Positions 46,579 through 55,644 of a stretch of 64,000 nucleotides of DNA are shown piece by piece; the stretch's first letter is position 1, and the number at the start of each line of letters is the position of its first letter. A program made the translations under genes and the position numbers. This DNA comes from Methanothermobacter sp. (lineage in GTDB: Archaea; Methanobacteriota; Methanobacteria; Methanobacteriales; Methanothermobacteraceae). The stretch lies in contig NZ_JASFYE010000006.1 in NCBI RefSeq assembly GCF_030055425.1, positions 1 through 64,000 of the forward strand, read 5' to 3'. Under the pieces are notes generated by a model. That model saw nothing but the letters and a program-made list of their open reading frames with translations, did not search any database and had not been told where the DNA came from.

Positions 46579-47499
46579 ATGGAAGTTACATTTCTGGGTA
46601 CATCATCAGCTGTCCCCTCAAAGAACAGGAACCACACATCAATAGCACTTCGAATCCCCGGTGAGGTATTCCTGTTTGACTGTGGTGAGGGAACTCAGAG
46701 ACAGATGGCCCTTGCAGGCATAAGCCCAATGAAGGTTACAAGGATGTTCATAACACATCTACACGGGGACCATATCCTTGGGATACCGGGAATGATACAG
46801 TCAATGGGCTTCAGGGGGCGCCAGGAGCCCCTTGAAATATATGGGCCCCCAGGAATCCATGAACTCCACGAATCCATCATGAAGCTGGGCTACTTCACGC
46901 TCGATTTTGATATCCATGTGCATGAGGTTAAGGGCGGCACCGTCCTTGAGGAGGAAGACTACCGTATTACCTCGGCACCCGCCTCCCATTCGGTATTCAA
47001 CCTCGCCTACTGTTTTGAGGAGAAGAAAAGGCCGAGGTTCCTCAGGGAGAAGGCCATTGAACTCGGACTCAAACCGGGTCCTGCCTTTGGAAAGCTGCAC
47101 AGGGGCATACCCGTGAGGGTTGGTGACAGGATCATAAAACCAGAGGAGGTCCTTGGAAGCCCAAGGCGTGGTGTGAAGATATGCTACTCAGGGGATACCC
47201 GTCCCTGTGAGTCTGTTATAGATCTTGCCCGTGAAGCGGACCTTCTGATACATGAATCAACCTTTGAGGCTGGAAGTGAGGATAAGGCGGCTGAAAGTGG
47301 GCATTCCACCGCAAAGGAAGCTGCAGAGGTTGCTGAATCTGCCTGCGTCAGGAGACTGATACTCACACATCTCAGCACTCGATACAAGCGGACCGAGGTT
47401 ATTCTGAATGCTGCGAGGGAGATTTTCCCTGAAACAGATGTGGCAGATGACCTCATGACCGTGGAGGTGAAGGCTGATGATTCCGGTTCCAGCGCCTGA
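46579..47499 (+). CDS. rnz: ribonuclease Z
   Basis: RNase Z removes 3' trailers of tRNA precursors. The 306-residue metallo-beta-lactamase protein has MEVTFLGTSSAVPSKNRNHT, the zinc motif THLHGDHILGIPG, ASHSVFNLAYCFEEKKRPRF (exosite), YSGDTRPC and HLSTRYKR. ATG ATG at 46576-46581 leaves two possible starts; the second is given because GAGTGAT is then three bases away. The 3' end overlaps the MscS gene by 23 bases. Confidence 0.94.
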   Translation: MEVTFLGTSSAVPSKNRNHTSIALRIPGEVFLFDCGEGTQRQMALAGISPMKVTRMFITHLHGDHILGIPGMIQSMGFRGRQEPLEIYGPPGIHELHESIMKLGYFTLDFDIHVHEVKGGTVLEEEDYRITSAPASHSVFNLAYCFEEKKRPRFLREKAIELGLKPGPAFGKLHRGIPVRVGDRIIKPEEVLGSPRRGVKICYSGDTRPCESVIDLAREADLLIHESTFEAGSEDKAAESGHSTAKEAAEVAESACVRRLILTHLSTRYKRTEVILNAAREIFPETDVADDLMTVEVKADDSGSSA

Positions 47500-48241
47500 A
47501 ACCATCCTCATCATAATAGTCACGGTGATGGCCGCTGTTCTCCTTGTTAAGTGGGCCTCCTATTTCCTCAGGAGGTCCACCAGAAAATGGGACCTGGACC
47601 TTACACTCATACAGGTCCTCAATGACATAATAAAATACAGCATATACATCATAGCCCTTAGCATAGTCCTGAGGGAACTTGGAATAGACGTAACCGCCAT
47701 AACCGTGAGTCTGGGTATAGCCGGTGTCTCGGTGGGTTTTGCATCCAGGGACATCATATCCAACTTCATCTCCGGGATGTTCATACTGGCTGATAAGAGT
47801 TTCCGGGTTGGTGACACCATCGAGGTTGCGGGGCAGAAGGGTAAGGTTAAAAGGGTGGGTTTCAGGACAACAACAATAAAAACCCCTGACGCCAAAATAG
47901 TAACGGTGCCCAACTCAACATTCTCCAAAACAGCCTACGTCAACTACAGTGCAGAGGAAAGTAGGAGGGTTGAACTCAGGGTCAACCTTGACTACGATGT
48001 TGATATTGAAAAATTTGAATCTGAGGTTAAGGATGTCCTCATGGGGGTTCCAGGTATACTGAAGGACCCTGAGCCAGGGCTCATTGTCCTTGAATTTACA
48101 GATACAGGGATAAAGGCAAAGGTGACGGCCTGGGTCCCTGATCCAAAAAAGGTAACGAAATACCGTTACGTGATTGCGTCTCATGTGAAAAAGGTCCTTG
48201 AAGGTTATTCTAAACAGGATCAAATGCAGGGTTTTGAATGA
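47477..48241 (+). CDS. small-conductance mechanosensitive channel (MscS family)
   Basis: The 254-residue MscS protein has three transmembrane helices in the first 95 residues, with the pore-lining TM3 in AVTVSLGIAGVSVGFASRD-like sequence (ITVSLGIAGVSVGFASRDII). A beta domain follows (FRVGDTIEVAGQKGKVKRVG, KIVTVPNSTFSKT), then the alpha/beta C-terminus. It releases solutes during hypo-osmotic shock. It overlaps RNase Z at its start and the sortase by four bases at its end (ATGA), so the three genes form one transcript. Confidence 0.88.
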   Translation: MIPVPAPETILIIIVTVMAAVLLVKWASYFLRRSTRKWDLDLTLIQVLNDIIKYSIYIIALSIVLRELGIDVTAITVSLGIAGVSVGFASRDIISNFISGMFILADKSFRVGDTIEVAGQKGKVKRVGFRTTTIKTPDAKIVTVPNSTFSKTAYVNYSAEESRRVELRVNLDYDVDIEKFESEVKDVLMGVPGILKDPEPGLIVLEFTDTGIKAKVTAWVPDPKKVTKYRYVIASHVKKVLEGYSKQDQMQGFE

Positions 48242-48846
48242 GAAGAAACAGCATCTACGCAGCCATCATATGCCTTTTCTTCGTATCGGTTACCTCAGGC
48301 ATTATTATAAAGGCCTTTGAGGATTACCAGGCCCTGGAAAGGTCACGGGTTCACCTTGAAAACTACAGGAATGCCCCCAGAGAACTTTTTGACCCTGTCC
48401 CCTCAGGTCCAAACACAGTTGCAGGCTCACGCGGACCGGTGATTGGGAAGCTCATAATACCCTCGATAGGCGTCAGGTGCTGGATAAGGGAGGACACCGT
48501 GAATGCCTATGAATCGGTCTACCATTACCCTGAAAGTGTCATGCCGGGGTCTGCAGGTGACTGTGGGATCCTGGGGCATAGAACCACCTATTCAGGACCG
48601 TTCAGAAGGATAGGTGCCCTCAGGAGAGGGGATACTGTTATAATAGAGGACCATCTCTCCTCAATGCGCTACGTATATGTGGTGACATCCAATGGTGATG
48701 ATATAAGATGGGACTATAAGGTCAATCCGGTGCGCTTCGCCCAGGTTGGGGAGGCCAGACTCATGCTCATAACGTGTTATCCTCCAGGCAAAAAGAAGGC
48801 TGCCTGGATAACACACTGCAAACTTGTGCGTAATGAGAACATCTGA
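48238..48846 (+). CDS. sortase family protein
   Basis: The 202-residue protein has an N-terminal membrane anchor (YAAIICLFFVSVTSGIIIKA) and a sortase domain: IIPSIGVRCWI, ESVYHYPESVMPG, the catalytic His in CGILGHRTTYSGPFRR and the catalytic Cys in LMLITCYPPGKKK. The Arg usually found shortly after the Cys is not seen (the sequence continues AAWITHCKL). Sortases link surface proteins to the wall; substrates in a pseudomurein archaeon are not evident here. It overlaps MscS by four bases at its start and the Roadblock gene by 14 bases at its end. Confidence 0.8.
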   Translation: MRRNSIYAAIICLFFVSVTSGIIIKAFEDYQALERSRVHLENYRNAPRELFDPVPSGPNTVAGSRGPVIGKLIIPSIGVRCWIREDTVNAYESVYHYPESVMPGSAGDCGILGHRTTYSGPFRRIGALRRGDTVIIEDHLSSMRYVYVVTSNGDDIRWDYKVNPVRFAQVGEARLMLITCYPPGKKKAAWITHCKLVRNENI

Positions 48847-50032
48847 TGGGGGTTTTAGAATACTTGAAGAGATAGTTGGTGAAATCCTAGAAGGTGAAGG
48901 TGTTGAGGGGGTAATCGTAACTGACAGTTCAGGCAGCATCCTCTACAGCAGGGGAGCCTCCAGCGGAAACCTTGGATCCATGGCCAGTGTAATGTCAGAT
49001 GCTTCAGGTAAACTCCTCAAAAGGGCAGGGCAGGGAGACTACCAGTCTGCCGTTATTGAGTTTCCCGGTGGGAAGATGGTCCTGCTAAACGATGACCTCC
49101 ATCTCCTTGTGCTTGCCGATAAAAGGTCAAACCTCGGCAAGCTGATCCTACTTGCAAGAAGGGTTATGAAGAAACTTTCAGACCCTGAAATACTCCGCCA
49201 GCTGGATATCAGAGAGGAATCATCAGCTGCAGGGATTAAATCAACCATAGAGCCTGAGGCGAGTCTTAGTCCCCAATCTGAAGGTTCTGAAACAAGTCCC
49301 ACCCCCCAATCTGAAGGTTCCCATGTCAGTGGGATCCCTGAGGGTGACAAGATCAATGTTACGATTGCAGAACAGAAAGCTGAAGCCCGTGGGCGGGAAA
49401 AGGAAACCGTGCATGATATCAGTACTGAAGTGGTGAATGAGGTAGAAGTACTCAAAAAACCTGACATTGGAAAGCCAGAGACTCTTGAAGAGAAAATAGA
49501 ACCCATGATGGAAGGGAAGGTTAAAGGATCCCAGGAGTCACCGGCCATTCCCGAGGTGAGGCCGCCACTATCCCTCCCGGAACTCAAATCCATTGATGTC
49601 CCAGCTGACCCCGAAGCCCGGAAGGAAACAGCACTTCTTATCTATGAGCATATCCTCCTTGCGATGTCAATAGGGGCCAGTAAAATCATGGGTGTGGCAC
49701 CTGCAGGGGGTATGCTCCGCAAATCCCTTCCACACGACGAATGTCCAATAACTCTTGAGGGGCTTGGTGTCCTGAGCAATGCATCAGTTGACTTCAAAAA
49801 ATTGAGGGAAAATATTTCAGCTGCAGGATACAGCCTTGAGGAGATAAAGAGGGACATGGAAATAATAATCACATCAATAACAGAGAATTACGGGCGTGTT
49901 ATGGGATATGGTGCATTCCGGGGTATGATAAGGCCCGAGTTTACAGCCATCTACATGGCCTACCAGGATGCCATGGATGAACTTGGGATAACAGAGACCA
50001 TCCACCCGGAGTTAAGGCAGATCTGGGATTAA
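48833..50032 (+). CDS. Roadblock/LC7 domain protein with long linker and C-terminal helical domain
   Basis: The 399-residue protein has three parts. An N-terminal Roadblock domain (about 10-125) contains GVIVTDSSGSILYSRGASSG. A low-complexity linker (about 140-270) carries two PQSEGS motifs. A C-terminal helical domain (about 270-399) contains KIMGVAPAGGMLRKSLPH. Function unknown; the Roadblock part suggests a GTPase-related or scaffold role. ATG 48833 is used because the TTG further upstream has no better signal. It overlaps the sortase gene, linking it to envelope functions. Confidence 0.7.
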   Translation: MRTSDGGFRILEEIVGEILEGEGVEGVIVTDSSGSILYSRGASSGNLGSMASVMSDASGKLLKRAGQGDYQSAVIEFPGGKMVLLNDDLHLLVLADKRSNLGKLILLARRVMKKLSDPEILRQLDIREESSAAGIKSTIEPEASLSPQSEGSETSPTPQSEGSHVSGIPEGDKINVTIAEQKAEARGREKETVHDISTEVVNEVEVLKKPDIGKPETLEEKIEPMMEGKVKGSQESPAIPEVRPPLSLPELKSIDVPADPEARKETALLIYEHILLAMSIGASKIMGVAPAGGMLRKSLPHDECPITLEGLGVLSNASVDFKKLRENISAAGYSLEEIKRDMEIIITSITENYGRVMGYGAFRGMIRPEFTAIYMAYQDAMDELGITETIHPELRQIWD

Positions 50033-50170
50033 CGGACCCCAAGGTTCCAGAATAAAGGATGATTTCACTCAGGGTGCTTCCTTCATGGAAATATTTATAA
50101 AACATTAACCCTATAGATATATTGCCTTAATTCTTGATTCTATCAATATAATTTTTCAGTAGGGACGCTT

Positions 50171-51088
50171 ATGTTAAATCAGCTGCAAAGGGATATTCTG
50201 AAGTTGAAGAAGGAAAAAAATGCTATCATACTTGCCCATAACTATCAGAAAAGGGAGATACAGGAAATTGCAGACTTTAAAGGGGACTCACTTGAACTCT
50301 GCATAAAGGCAAGTGAGATACATGATAGGGACATTGTTGTTTTCTGTGGCGTGGACTTCATGGCCGAGACAGCATACATCCTCAACCCTGATAAGAAGAT
50401 CCTGATACCCGACAGGGGTGCGGAGTGTCCCATGGCACACATGCTAAGTGCAGAGGAAGTAAGGAAGGCAAGAAAAAGATATCCTGATGCTGCAGTTGTT
50501 TTATACGTTAACACCCTTGCGGAGGCAAAGGCAGAGGCAGATATTCTCTGCACATCTGCAAATGCCGTTAAGATTGTTGAAAGTCTGGAGGAGGACCTCA
50601 TACTCTTTGGTCCCGACAGAAACCTTGCATGGTATGTTCAGCAGCACACCGACAAGAGGATAATCCCCATCCCGGAGAACGGCTACTGCTACGTCCATAA
50701 GATGTTCACTGTCGCCGATGTTGCTGCAAAAAGGGAGGAGTACCCCGACGCTGAACTCCTCATACACCCTGAATGTGACCCTGAAGTTCAGGAGCTGGCG
50801 GACCACATCCTGAGCACCGGAGGAATGCTGCGGAGGGTACTTGAGTCAGACAGGAAGCAATTCATAATCGGTACAGAGGTTGACATGAAAACACGTATCG
50901 ATCTTGAATCAGACAAGGAAACAATTCCCCTCCTCGCAGAGGCCATATGTGAGAACATGAAACTCCACACCCTTGAGAAGGTTAAAAATTCACTGGTCAA
51001 TGAGGAATTCGCTGTGACTGTTCCTGATGATGTGGCTGAAAGGGCCAGGAGGGCTGTTGAGAGGATGATAGAGGTATCCCGTCAGTAA
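50171..51088 (+). CDS. nadA: quinolinate synthase
   Basis: NadA condenses iminoaspartate with dihydroxyacetone phosphate to quinolinate, using a [4Fe-4S] cluster. The 305-residue protein has NAIILAHNYQKREIQ, FCGVDFMAETAYIL with the first cluster Cys, DRGAECPMAHM, ILCTSANAV, FGPDRNLAWYVQQ and HPECDPEVQELAD with the other cluster Cys residues. The promoter is around ATATTTATAAAAC (about 50091-50101). A 5' leader of about 45 bases lies before ATG 50171. nadC is on the other strand 3.7 kb away. Confidence 0.94.
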   Translation: MLNQLQRDILKLKKEKNAIILAHNYQKREIQEIADFKGDSLELCIKASEIHDRDIVVFCGVDFMAETAYILNPDKKILIPDRGAECPMAHMLSAEEVRKARKRYPDAAVVLYVNTLAEAKAEADILCTSANAVKIVESLEEDLILFGPDRNLAWYVQQHTDKRIIPIPENGYCYVHKMFTVADVAAKREEYPDAELLIHPECDPEVQELADHILSTGGMLRRVLESDRKQFIIGTEVDMKTRIDLESDKETIPLLAEAICENMKLHTLEKVKNSLVNEEFAVTVPDDVAERARRAVERMIEVSRQ

Positions 51089-51136
51089 CAGCCAAACCTC
51101 ACTCCGTTACGATTCAATACCCTCCCTGTGCACTTA

Positions 51137-52237
51137 TTATTTTATTTCAATCAGCCTGTAATCACGCACCCCCATACCCAGTTTCTCTGCATATACCAGC
51201 TGGTGGGTTCCATCAACGTCACCCCACACCCCCCTGAACTTATCCCCACCGGTCTCATGGTTTTCCTCAAGCATTGACCCCCTGATTCCCTCCTCCTGGT
51301 TCACAAGGTGGTAACTTGCTGTGTCTACTGCAACGGGATCCTCAGATGCCAGCACCCCTATGTCGGGAACTATGTTCCTGTCACTCCAGGGTACACAGTC
51401 ACAGTCAGGGGTTATATCCATGAGGAAGTTCAGGTAGAATATCCTGTCAATGGTGGATTTTACCCCGAGGGCGTATTCCATCATTCTCTCAATGAACTCA
51501 GGTATGTCCCTCTCCCAGTCAAGGTCAAATACGCCCCTGGGGCAGGTGTCAAGGCAGTTCATGCAGGCAATGCACCTGTCGTATTCTATCATGACGCCGT
51601 CATTTAGGGTCATGGCATCCACCGGACATTCAGAGATGCACTCCCCGCATTCAGTGCATTCACCCGTCACCAGGGGTTTTGCGCATTCGTGCTGTTCAAT
51701 CTTTCCCTGGATGGTGGCGCATCCCATTGCAAGGTTCTTGAGGGCCCCTCCAAAGCCGCTCATCCCGTGGCCTTTGAAGTGTGATATGACAACCATTGCT
51801 GATGCCTCGGCAATGTCACCTGCTATTTTAACCTCACTGAAGTGCCTTCCCTTTACAGGCACAGTTACCTCATTGTTTCCATGAAGCCCATCTGCAATTA
51901 TAAGGGGTGCCCCGGCAACAGAATAGTCAAAGCCATTGAGTATGGCTGTTTCAATGTGATCAACCGAATTGTGCCTTGAACCATAGTAGAGGGTGTTGGT
52001 ATCTGTGAGGAAAGGGGATGCCCCGCTCTCCCTTATCCTTTCAATTACGTGGCGCACCAGAACAGGACTCACATAGGAGTCGTTGCCCCGCTCACCAAAG
52101 TGCACCTTAACAGCCACGATGTCATCCCCAGAGAAGGGTTCGCCAAAGGCCGCGTCAAATGTCCTCTGTATCTTCATGCCCCTGTTCTCGTTCCTGGACC
52201 TTGCCCTGAAATCTGAAAAATAAACCTCCGCTGGCAT
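51137..52237 (-). CDS. DUF362 iron-sulfur protein
   Basis: The 366-residue protein has a DUF362 domain split by a two-cluster ferredoxin insert (CTECGECISECPVDA and CIACMNCLDTCPRG, about residues 196-240). The family marker KVHFGERGNDSYVSPVLVR is at the N-terminus, and VISHFKGHGMSGFGGALKNL before the ferredoxin part. It probably serves in electron transfer or Fe-S protein maturation, but the reaction is unknown. ATG 52237 follows GGTGATT. It is divergent from the ferritin-like gene. Confidence 0.85.
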   Translation of the reverse strand: MPAEVYFSDFRARSRNENRGMKIQRTFDAAFGEPFSGDDIVAVKVHFGERGNDSYVSPVLVRHVIERIRESGASPFLTDTNTLYYGSRHNSVDHIETAILNGFDYSVAGAPLIIADGLHGNNEVTVPVKGRHFSEVKIAGDIAEASAMVVISHFKGHGMSGFGGALKNLAMGCATIQGKIEQHECAKPLVTGECTECGECISECPVDAMTLNDGVMIEYDRCIACMNCLDTCPRGVFDLDWERDIPEFIERMMEYALGVKSTIDRIFYLNFLMDITPDCDCVPWSDRNIVPDIGVLASEDPVAVDTASYHLVNQEEGIRGSMLEENHETGGDKFRGVWGDVDGTHQLVYAEKLGMGVRDYRLIEIK

Positions 52238-52343
52238 CCAATCACCATTATTCTATTTATTTCAGAAGGTATATGGACTTTTTCTCACGGTGAGAACCAC
52301 TTATATATCCAGATGGACAGATATTACGTTGAGGTGGATTTTT

Positions 52344-52751
52344 ATGGACACTGAAAGGATAATAGAACTCCTGAATATCGACTTTCGCCATGAACTTGAG
52401 GCGACCATGATGTATACCTACAACGCGTTTGTTATAGAGGACTGTGACCTCAGCAGGCTAACTGAAGGCATCGCGGCAGATGAGATGAGGCACATGTGGT
52501 GGCTTGCTGACCTCATAACAAAGAGGGGTGGCAGGCCCTCAATGGAGATAGGAAAGGTGGAGTACATTGGTGAAGATCTGATTGAGGGCCTTGAAAGGCA
52601 GATCCAGAAGGAGACAGAGGGTATTGAAGAGTACGAGAGGCAGATAGCGATAATCGATGATGATGAGGTTACCGGGGTTTTAAGGCATATAGTTGATGAG
52701 GAAAAGAGGCACCGTAAGGAGTTCAGGGAGCGGCTGGAGCGTCTTCGATAA
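52344..52751 (+). CDS. ferritin-like diiron protein
   Basis: The 135-residue four-helix protein has diiron ligands in each helix pair: RHELEATMMYTYN, AADEMRHMWWLADLI, QKETEGIEEYERQ and VDEEKRHRKEFRER. It is close to bacterioferritin/rubrerythrin-type oxygen- or iron-handling proteins and lacks a rubredoxin tail. ATG 52344 has GAGGTGGAT upstream; the upstream in-frame 18 codons are leader. A TATA box (ACTTATATATCC, about 52299-52310) gives a start near 52330. Confidence 0.82.
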   Translation: MDTERIIELLNIDFRHELEATMMYTYNAFVIEDCDLSRLTEGIAADEMRHMWWLADLITKRGGRPSMEIGKVEYIGEDLIEGLERQIQKETEGIEEYERQIAIIDDDEVTGVLRHIVDEEKRHRKEFRERLERLR

Positions 52752-52887
52752 TTTTCTGTATAAAATTCGGTACGCTCACTGTCCGCAGATCAAAAAATAA
52801 ATTTTTTAATCTTAAACATCCATCCGAAGCATTATTTCAAGGCCAGCTTCTCTACCCAAACGTTCTGTATCCATTCACGCAATGATT

Positions 52888-53328
52888 CTACCTCTCTATC
52901 CATGCCAGCATTTTATTCCGTATTTCCTTTAAGGTCTCCTCTGAGATATTCTTTGGGGGCCTTGGCCTCATGTAACCGAAGAACGGATCATCAAAGACCT
53001 CCCCATTTACGATTACCTCCCCTCTGTAGCGGGGTATGAAGTGCCAGTGCAGTTGTGGTGGAGGGGTGTTTTCACGGTAAAATGAGTTAAGAAGGACGCC
53101 CCAGTTGAACATGGAGGCCCCAAATGCCTTTCTCACTGCATTTTCAAGTTCAGATACTATAAGGAACATTTCATCCCATTCATCCTTCTTTAGGTTTCCA
53201 AGAAACTCCTCCCTCCTTTTAAGGGCTACTACACAGGTTCCAAGGTTGCTCTGGTTTGGTGCGAGAAACACAACCCACCTCTTCCTCTCATAGAGGTATT
53301 TGCCAAACTTGTAGTCATCAAATTTCAC
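52888..53328 (-). CDS. HIT family protein
   Basis: The 146-residue histidine-triad-type hydrolase has the active-site block PPPQLHWHFIPRYRGE. The third His of the triad is replaced, as in some Ap4A phosphorylase/GalT-like members. FLAPNQSNLGTCVVALKRRE marks the N-terminal half. It likely acts on nucleoside mono- or polyphosphate derivatives. GTG 53328 is the only good start, and it overlaps the end of the upstream gene by 11 bases in another frame. Confidence 0.8.
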   Translation of the reverse strand: MKFDDYKFGKYLYERKRWVVFLAPNQSNLGTCVVALKRREEFLGNLKKDEWDEMFLIVSELENAVRKAFGASMFNWGVLLNSFYRENTPPPQLHWHFIPRYRGEVIVNGEVFDDPFFGYMRPRPPKNISEETLKEIRNKMLAWIER

Positions 53329-53617
53329 CCCGAGGTCCCCCCGCAGTTATAAAGGAGAGAAGTTCCAGTGCCATGGACTCTGCCACATCCTCCGCCGGTT
53401 CATCCTCCCATGGTTCCAGGATCCTGAATGATGCCTCAACGGTTATATTCCTTCCATCTGCACGAAATGAGTAGTCCCTGAATCTTCTTTCAAGTTCATC
53501 CAGGACCTCTAATAGTCCCTGTCCTGGAATACCTACTTCCAGAACCACCTCCCATTTATCACCGGATTTTTCGATTTTTTTAACTTCCACAGAAGGTTCC
53601 GAATTCATGTCACCCAT
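53318..53617 (-). CDS. hypothetical protein
   Basis: The 99-residue protein is of unknown family. It has a beta-rich pattern (WEVVLEVGIPGQGLLEVLDE) and a C-terminal helix (DVAESMALELLSFITAGGP). No membrane segment or metal motif is seen. Two starts are possible: ATG 53617 (with GTGGAGAT) and ATG 53608 (with GGTGAC). The gene lies between a small acidic gene and the HIT gene, with an 11-base overlap with the latter, and is likely in the same transcript. Confidence 0.6.
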   Translation of the reverse strand: MGDMNSEPSVEVKKIEKSGDKWEVVLEVGIPGQGLLEVLDELERRFRDYSFRADGRNITVEASFRILEPWEDEPAEDVAESMALELLSFITAGGPRGEI

Positions 53618-53657
53618 ATCTCCACTGAACCGGCAACTCAGGGTTATCTGGATGGCT

Positions 53658-53966
53658 TCAGTCCTCGAGGACGCTGGAGAGGAATACCGTCATCTCAATT
53701 TCCTCCCTTGCAATGAAGTCGTCCATACGCACCTTTGCCTCCTCTGAGCCAAAGGGGAAGTACTCCGGTGCATAGAAAACTGTTATGAGAAGGTCTCCGT
53801 TATCCTCCTCTGTGTCTTCCTCGAGTCTCTCCATGAGTTTTTTTCTGACATCGTCATCAATGTCTGATACCCTGTAGAGTACATAGTTCATGCATTTATC
53901 CTCACTGAAGCCAAAATCCTCAACCTTCACCTGCAAGTAAACACCTTCCTTATTATTCGCTGCCAC
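53658..53966 (-). CDS. hypothetical small acidic protein
   Basis: The protein is up to 102 residues long and acidic, with no family that I recognise with confidence (possibly a methanogen DUF). Seen: QVKVEDFGFSEDKCMNYVLY and LLITVFYAPEYFPFGSEEAK. GTG 53966 overlaps the alpha/beta hydrolase gene by 14 bases. An alternative TTG 53936, preceded by GGTG, would give 92 residues. The function is unknown. Its position in the operon suggests co-expression with the hydrolase. Confidence 0.55.
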   Translation of the reverse strand: MAANNKEGVYLQVKVEDFGFSEDKCMNYVLYRVSDIDDDVRKKLMERLEEDTEEDNGDLLITVFYAPEYFPFGSEEAKVRMDDFIAREEIEMTVFLSSVLED

Positions 53967-54915
53967 CTTTAATGAATGAAGCTATGATTTCACCATATTT
54001 ATCTATCTCATTCACTCCGAGATGTCCGCATTCAGAATCAAATAGAATTATCTCAGAGTCAGGTATGAGTTCGGCCATTGGGATCGTGTCAGGTTCCGGT
54101 GGGAAGTACTGGTCCTGGTTCACCCCAAATATGAGGGTCCTTGCCCTTATCCTGCTGAGCTTACCCTCCAGGTCATGGTTCATGGCGGCCCGGTTCCTCC
54201 AAAGCACATCATGGGGGTCCATGAGTTCCCCCTCTGACCCCATATCCCTCATCGCCGACTCCAGCTCAGGGTTTTCAAGGCCACTGTAGTATTCCCTTGA
54301 GAGTCCATAGAGGTACATGAGCATGGATGAAAGTGACAGGGCCCTTCTGGGTTTTCTGCCCGCGGCAAAGTCAGGGTCTGACTCAATGAGGTGGTTCATG
54401 TAACTGAAGAGTGCATAGTTAACTCCCCTTGTTCTCCAGGAGGTTACAAGGGGCATGAGGAACTCCATTTCATCAGGGTACTCTGCAGCCCACTGGAGCG
54501 CCTGAAATCCCCCCATTGATGTCCCTATGACCCCCCTGACCTTTTTTATGCCAAATTTCTCATTGAGAAACTGTCTCTGGAAGTTCACCATGTCGAGTAC
54601 TGTGTAGGCTGGAAATTCATTCCCAAGGGACGTTGTGGATGGTGAAGCCGAACCCGGTGACCCCAGTGAGCTCATTGATATTATAAAGAACCCGTCAAGG
54701 GCGCCTCCAGGTTCTGTGAGGTCAGCTATTCTTTTAACTGAAGAAAAGTCCCCGCTCCACCCATGTATATAGACGACAGCATTATCTATCTCACCCTCCT
54801 CATTCAGGGAGAGTTCCCCGATGGTTCTGTATTCAACCCTGACATCTCTGAGTTTTTCTCCCGATTCAAATCTGAATTCCCCAAGATTGAAGTATGATGG
54901 TCTGCCTTCCTCCAT
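53953..54915 (-). CDS. alpha/beta-hydrolase, homoserine acetyltransferase-like
   Basis: The 320-residue alpha/beta-fold enzyme resembles MetX acyltransferases in its N-terminus (DVRVEYRTIGELSLNEEGE, AVVYIHGWSGDFSS) and nucleophile elbow GVIGTSMGGFQALQWA. The Asp/His triad partners are probable in GVNQDQYFPPEPD and SECGHLGVNEID. The reaction is uncertain: homoserine acyltransfer or ester hydrolysis. ATG 54915 has GGGGCAG upstream. It is the first of four small minus-strand genes toward the HIT gene. Confidence 0.78.
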   Translation of the reverse strand: MEEGRPSYFNLGEFRFESGEKLRDVRVEYRTIGELSLNEEGEIDNAVVYIHGWSGDFSSVKRIADLTEPGGALDGFFIISMSSLGSPGSASPSTTSLGNEFPAYTVLDMVNFQRQFLNEKFGIKKVRGVIGTSMGGFQALQWAAEYPDEMEFLMPLVTSWRTRGVNYALFSYMNHLIESDPDFAAGRKPRRALSLSSMLMYLYGLSREYYSGLENPELESAMRDMGSEGELMDPHDVLWRNRAAMNHDLEGKLSRIRARTLIFGVNQDQYFPPEPDTIPMAELIPDSEIILFDSECGHLGVNEIDKYGEIIASFIKGGSE

Positions 54916-54940
54916 TTTACTGCCCCTTAATCAACCGATA

Positions 54941-55171
54941 CTATGTGATCTCCTCACCATCCCTGTAAAGCTTTATGCACATGACAGGGCAGTTAATTGC
55001 AGCCTTTTCGCTGCAGGATGGGTCATCAAATTCCTTAACCTGAATATCAGATAAATCAACACCCATAATGGATGAAATGCCGTCATCCGCGAATTCAAAT
55101 AGTTCCGGGCAGTTTTCAATACAGTTTCCGCATGAGATACACATGGTCCTATCGAGTTCAAGCCTGTACAT
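54941..55171 (-). CDS. ferredoxin
   Basis: The 76-residue monocluster-type ferredoxin carries one [4Fe-4S] motif (CISCGNCIENCPELF) and a second partial cysteine set (CSEKAAINCPVMCIKL) whose Cys probably completes the cluster. It is cytoplasmic. It may deliver electrons to a nearby enzyme, but no partner is obvious. ATG 55171 follows GGTGAC. It stands 25 bases upstream of the hydrolase gene, probably in one transcript. Confidence 0.87.
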   Translation of the reverse strand: MYRLELDRTMCISCGNCIENCPELFEFADDGISSIMGVDLSDIQVKEFDDPSCSEKAAINCPVMCIKLYRDGEEIT

Positions 55172-55278
55172 GTTGTCACCCTGAGAATCAGAACTGTTTT
55201 ATTGTATGGTGGAATTGATAAAAATAGTTAGTGATCACTGGAGGGTTTCAGATTATCAGAAAGGGTGACGCGCGGGAA

Positions 55279-55605
55279 ATGCAGGATAAACTCATAATCA
55301 TCTACAAGGGCCTCCAGCAGAGAAGGTCATTTAAAAAATTCTTTGGCGAGGACCCTAAAAGAAATGATTTCCTTGAAAGCCTCGCCAGCAAAAGGGGAAT
55401 AGATGACCTCTTAAGGGAGGCCATAATTGAACTTGCGGAGTTCACACGTGAGGACCATGATCACAGTGAAGATGAGTACAGGGACCTCTTTGATTACCTT
55501 GTAAACCGTGAACCAGTTGAATCCATATGCATGAGGTATGGTATCCGGGGCCCCGATGAGATAAAACTTGATGATGTTGCAGAGATCCTCTCGAGGTTTG
55601 AATGA
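55279..55605 (+). CDS. hypothetical protein
   Basis: The 108-residue soluble protein, highly charged and helical, is of unknown family. Seen: LIIIYKGLQQRRSFKKFFGE, DDLLREAIIELAEFTREDHD and VESICMRYGIRGPDEIKLDD. The start is uncertain: ATG 55279 has GGGTGA eleven bases upstream; GTG 55231 would add 16 residues. It is divergent from the ferredoxin gene and converges on the M48 protease gene. Confidence 0.6.
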   Translation: MQDKLIIIYKGLQQRRSFKKFFGEDPKRNDFLESLASKRGIDDLLREAIIELAEFTREDHDHSEDEYRDLFDYLVNREPVESICMRYGIRGPDEIKLDDVAEILSRFE

Positions 55606-55644
55606 AATCAGATGATGGAGTTTTCTGAGATAACCAAACCATAA

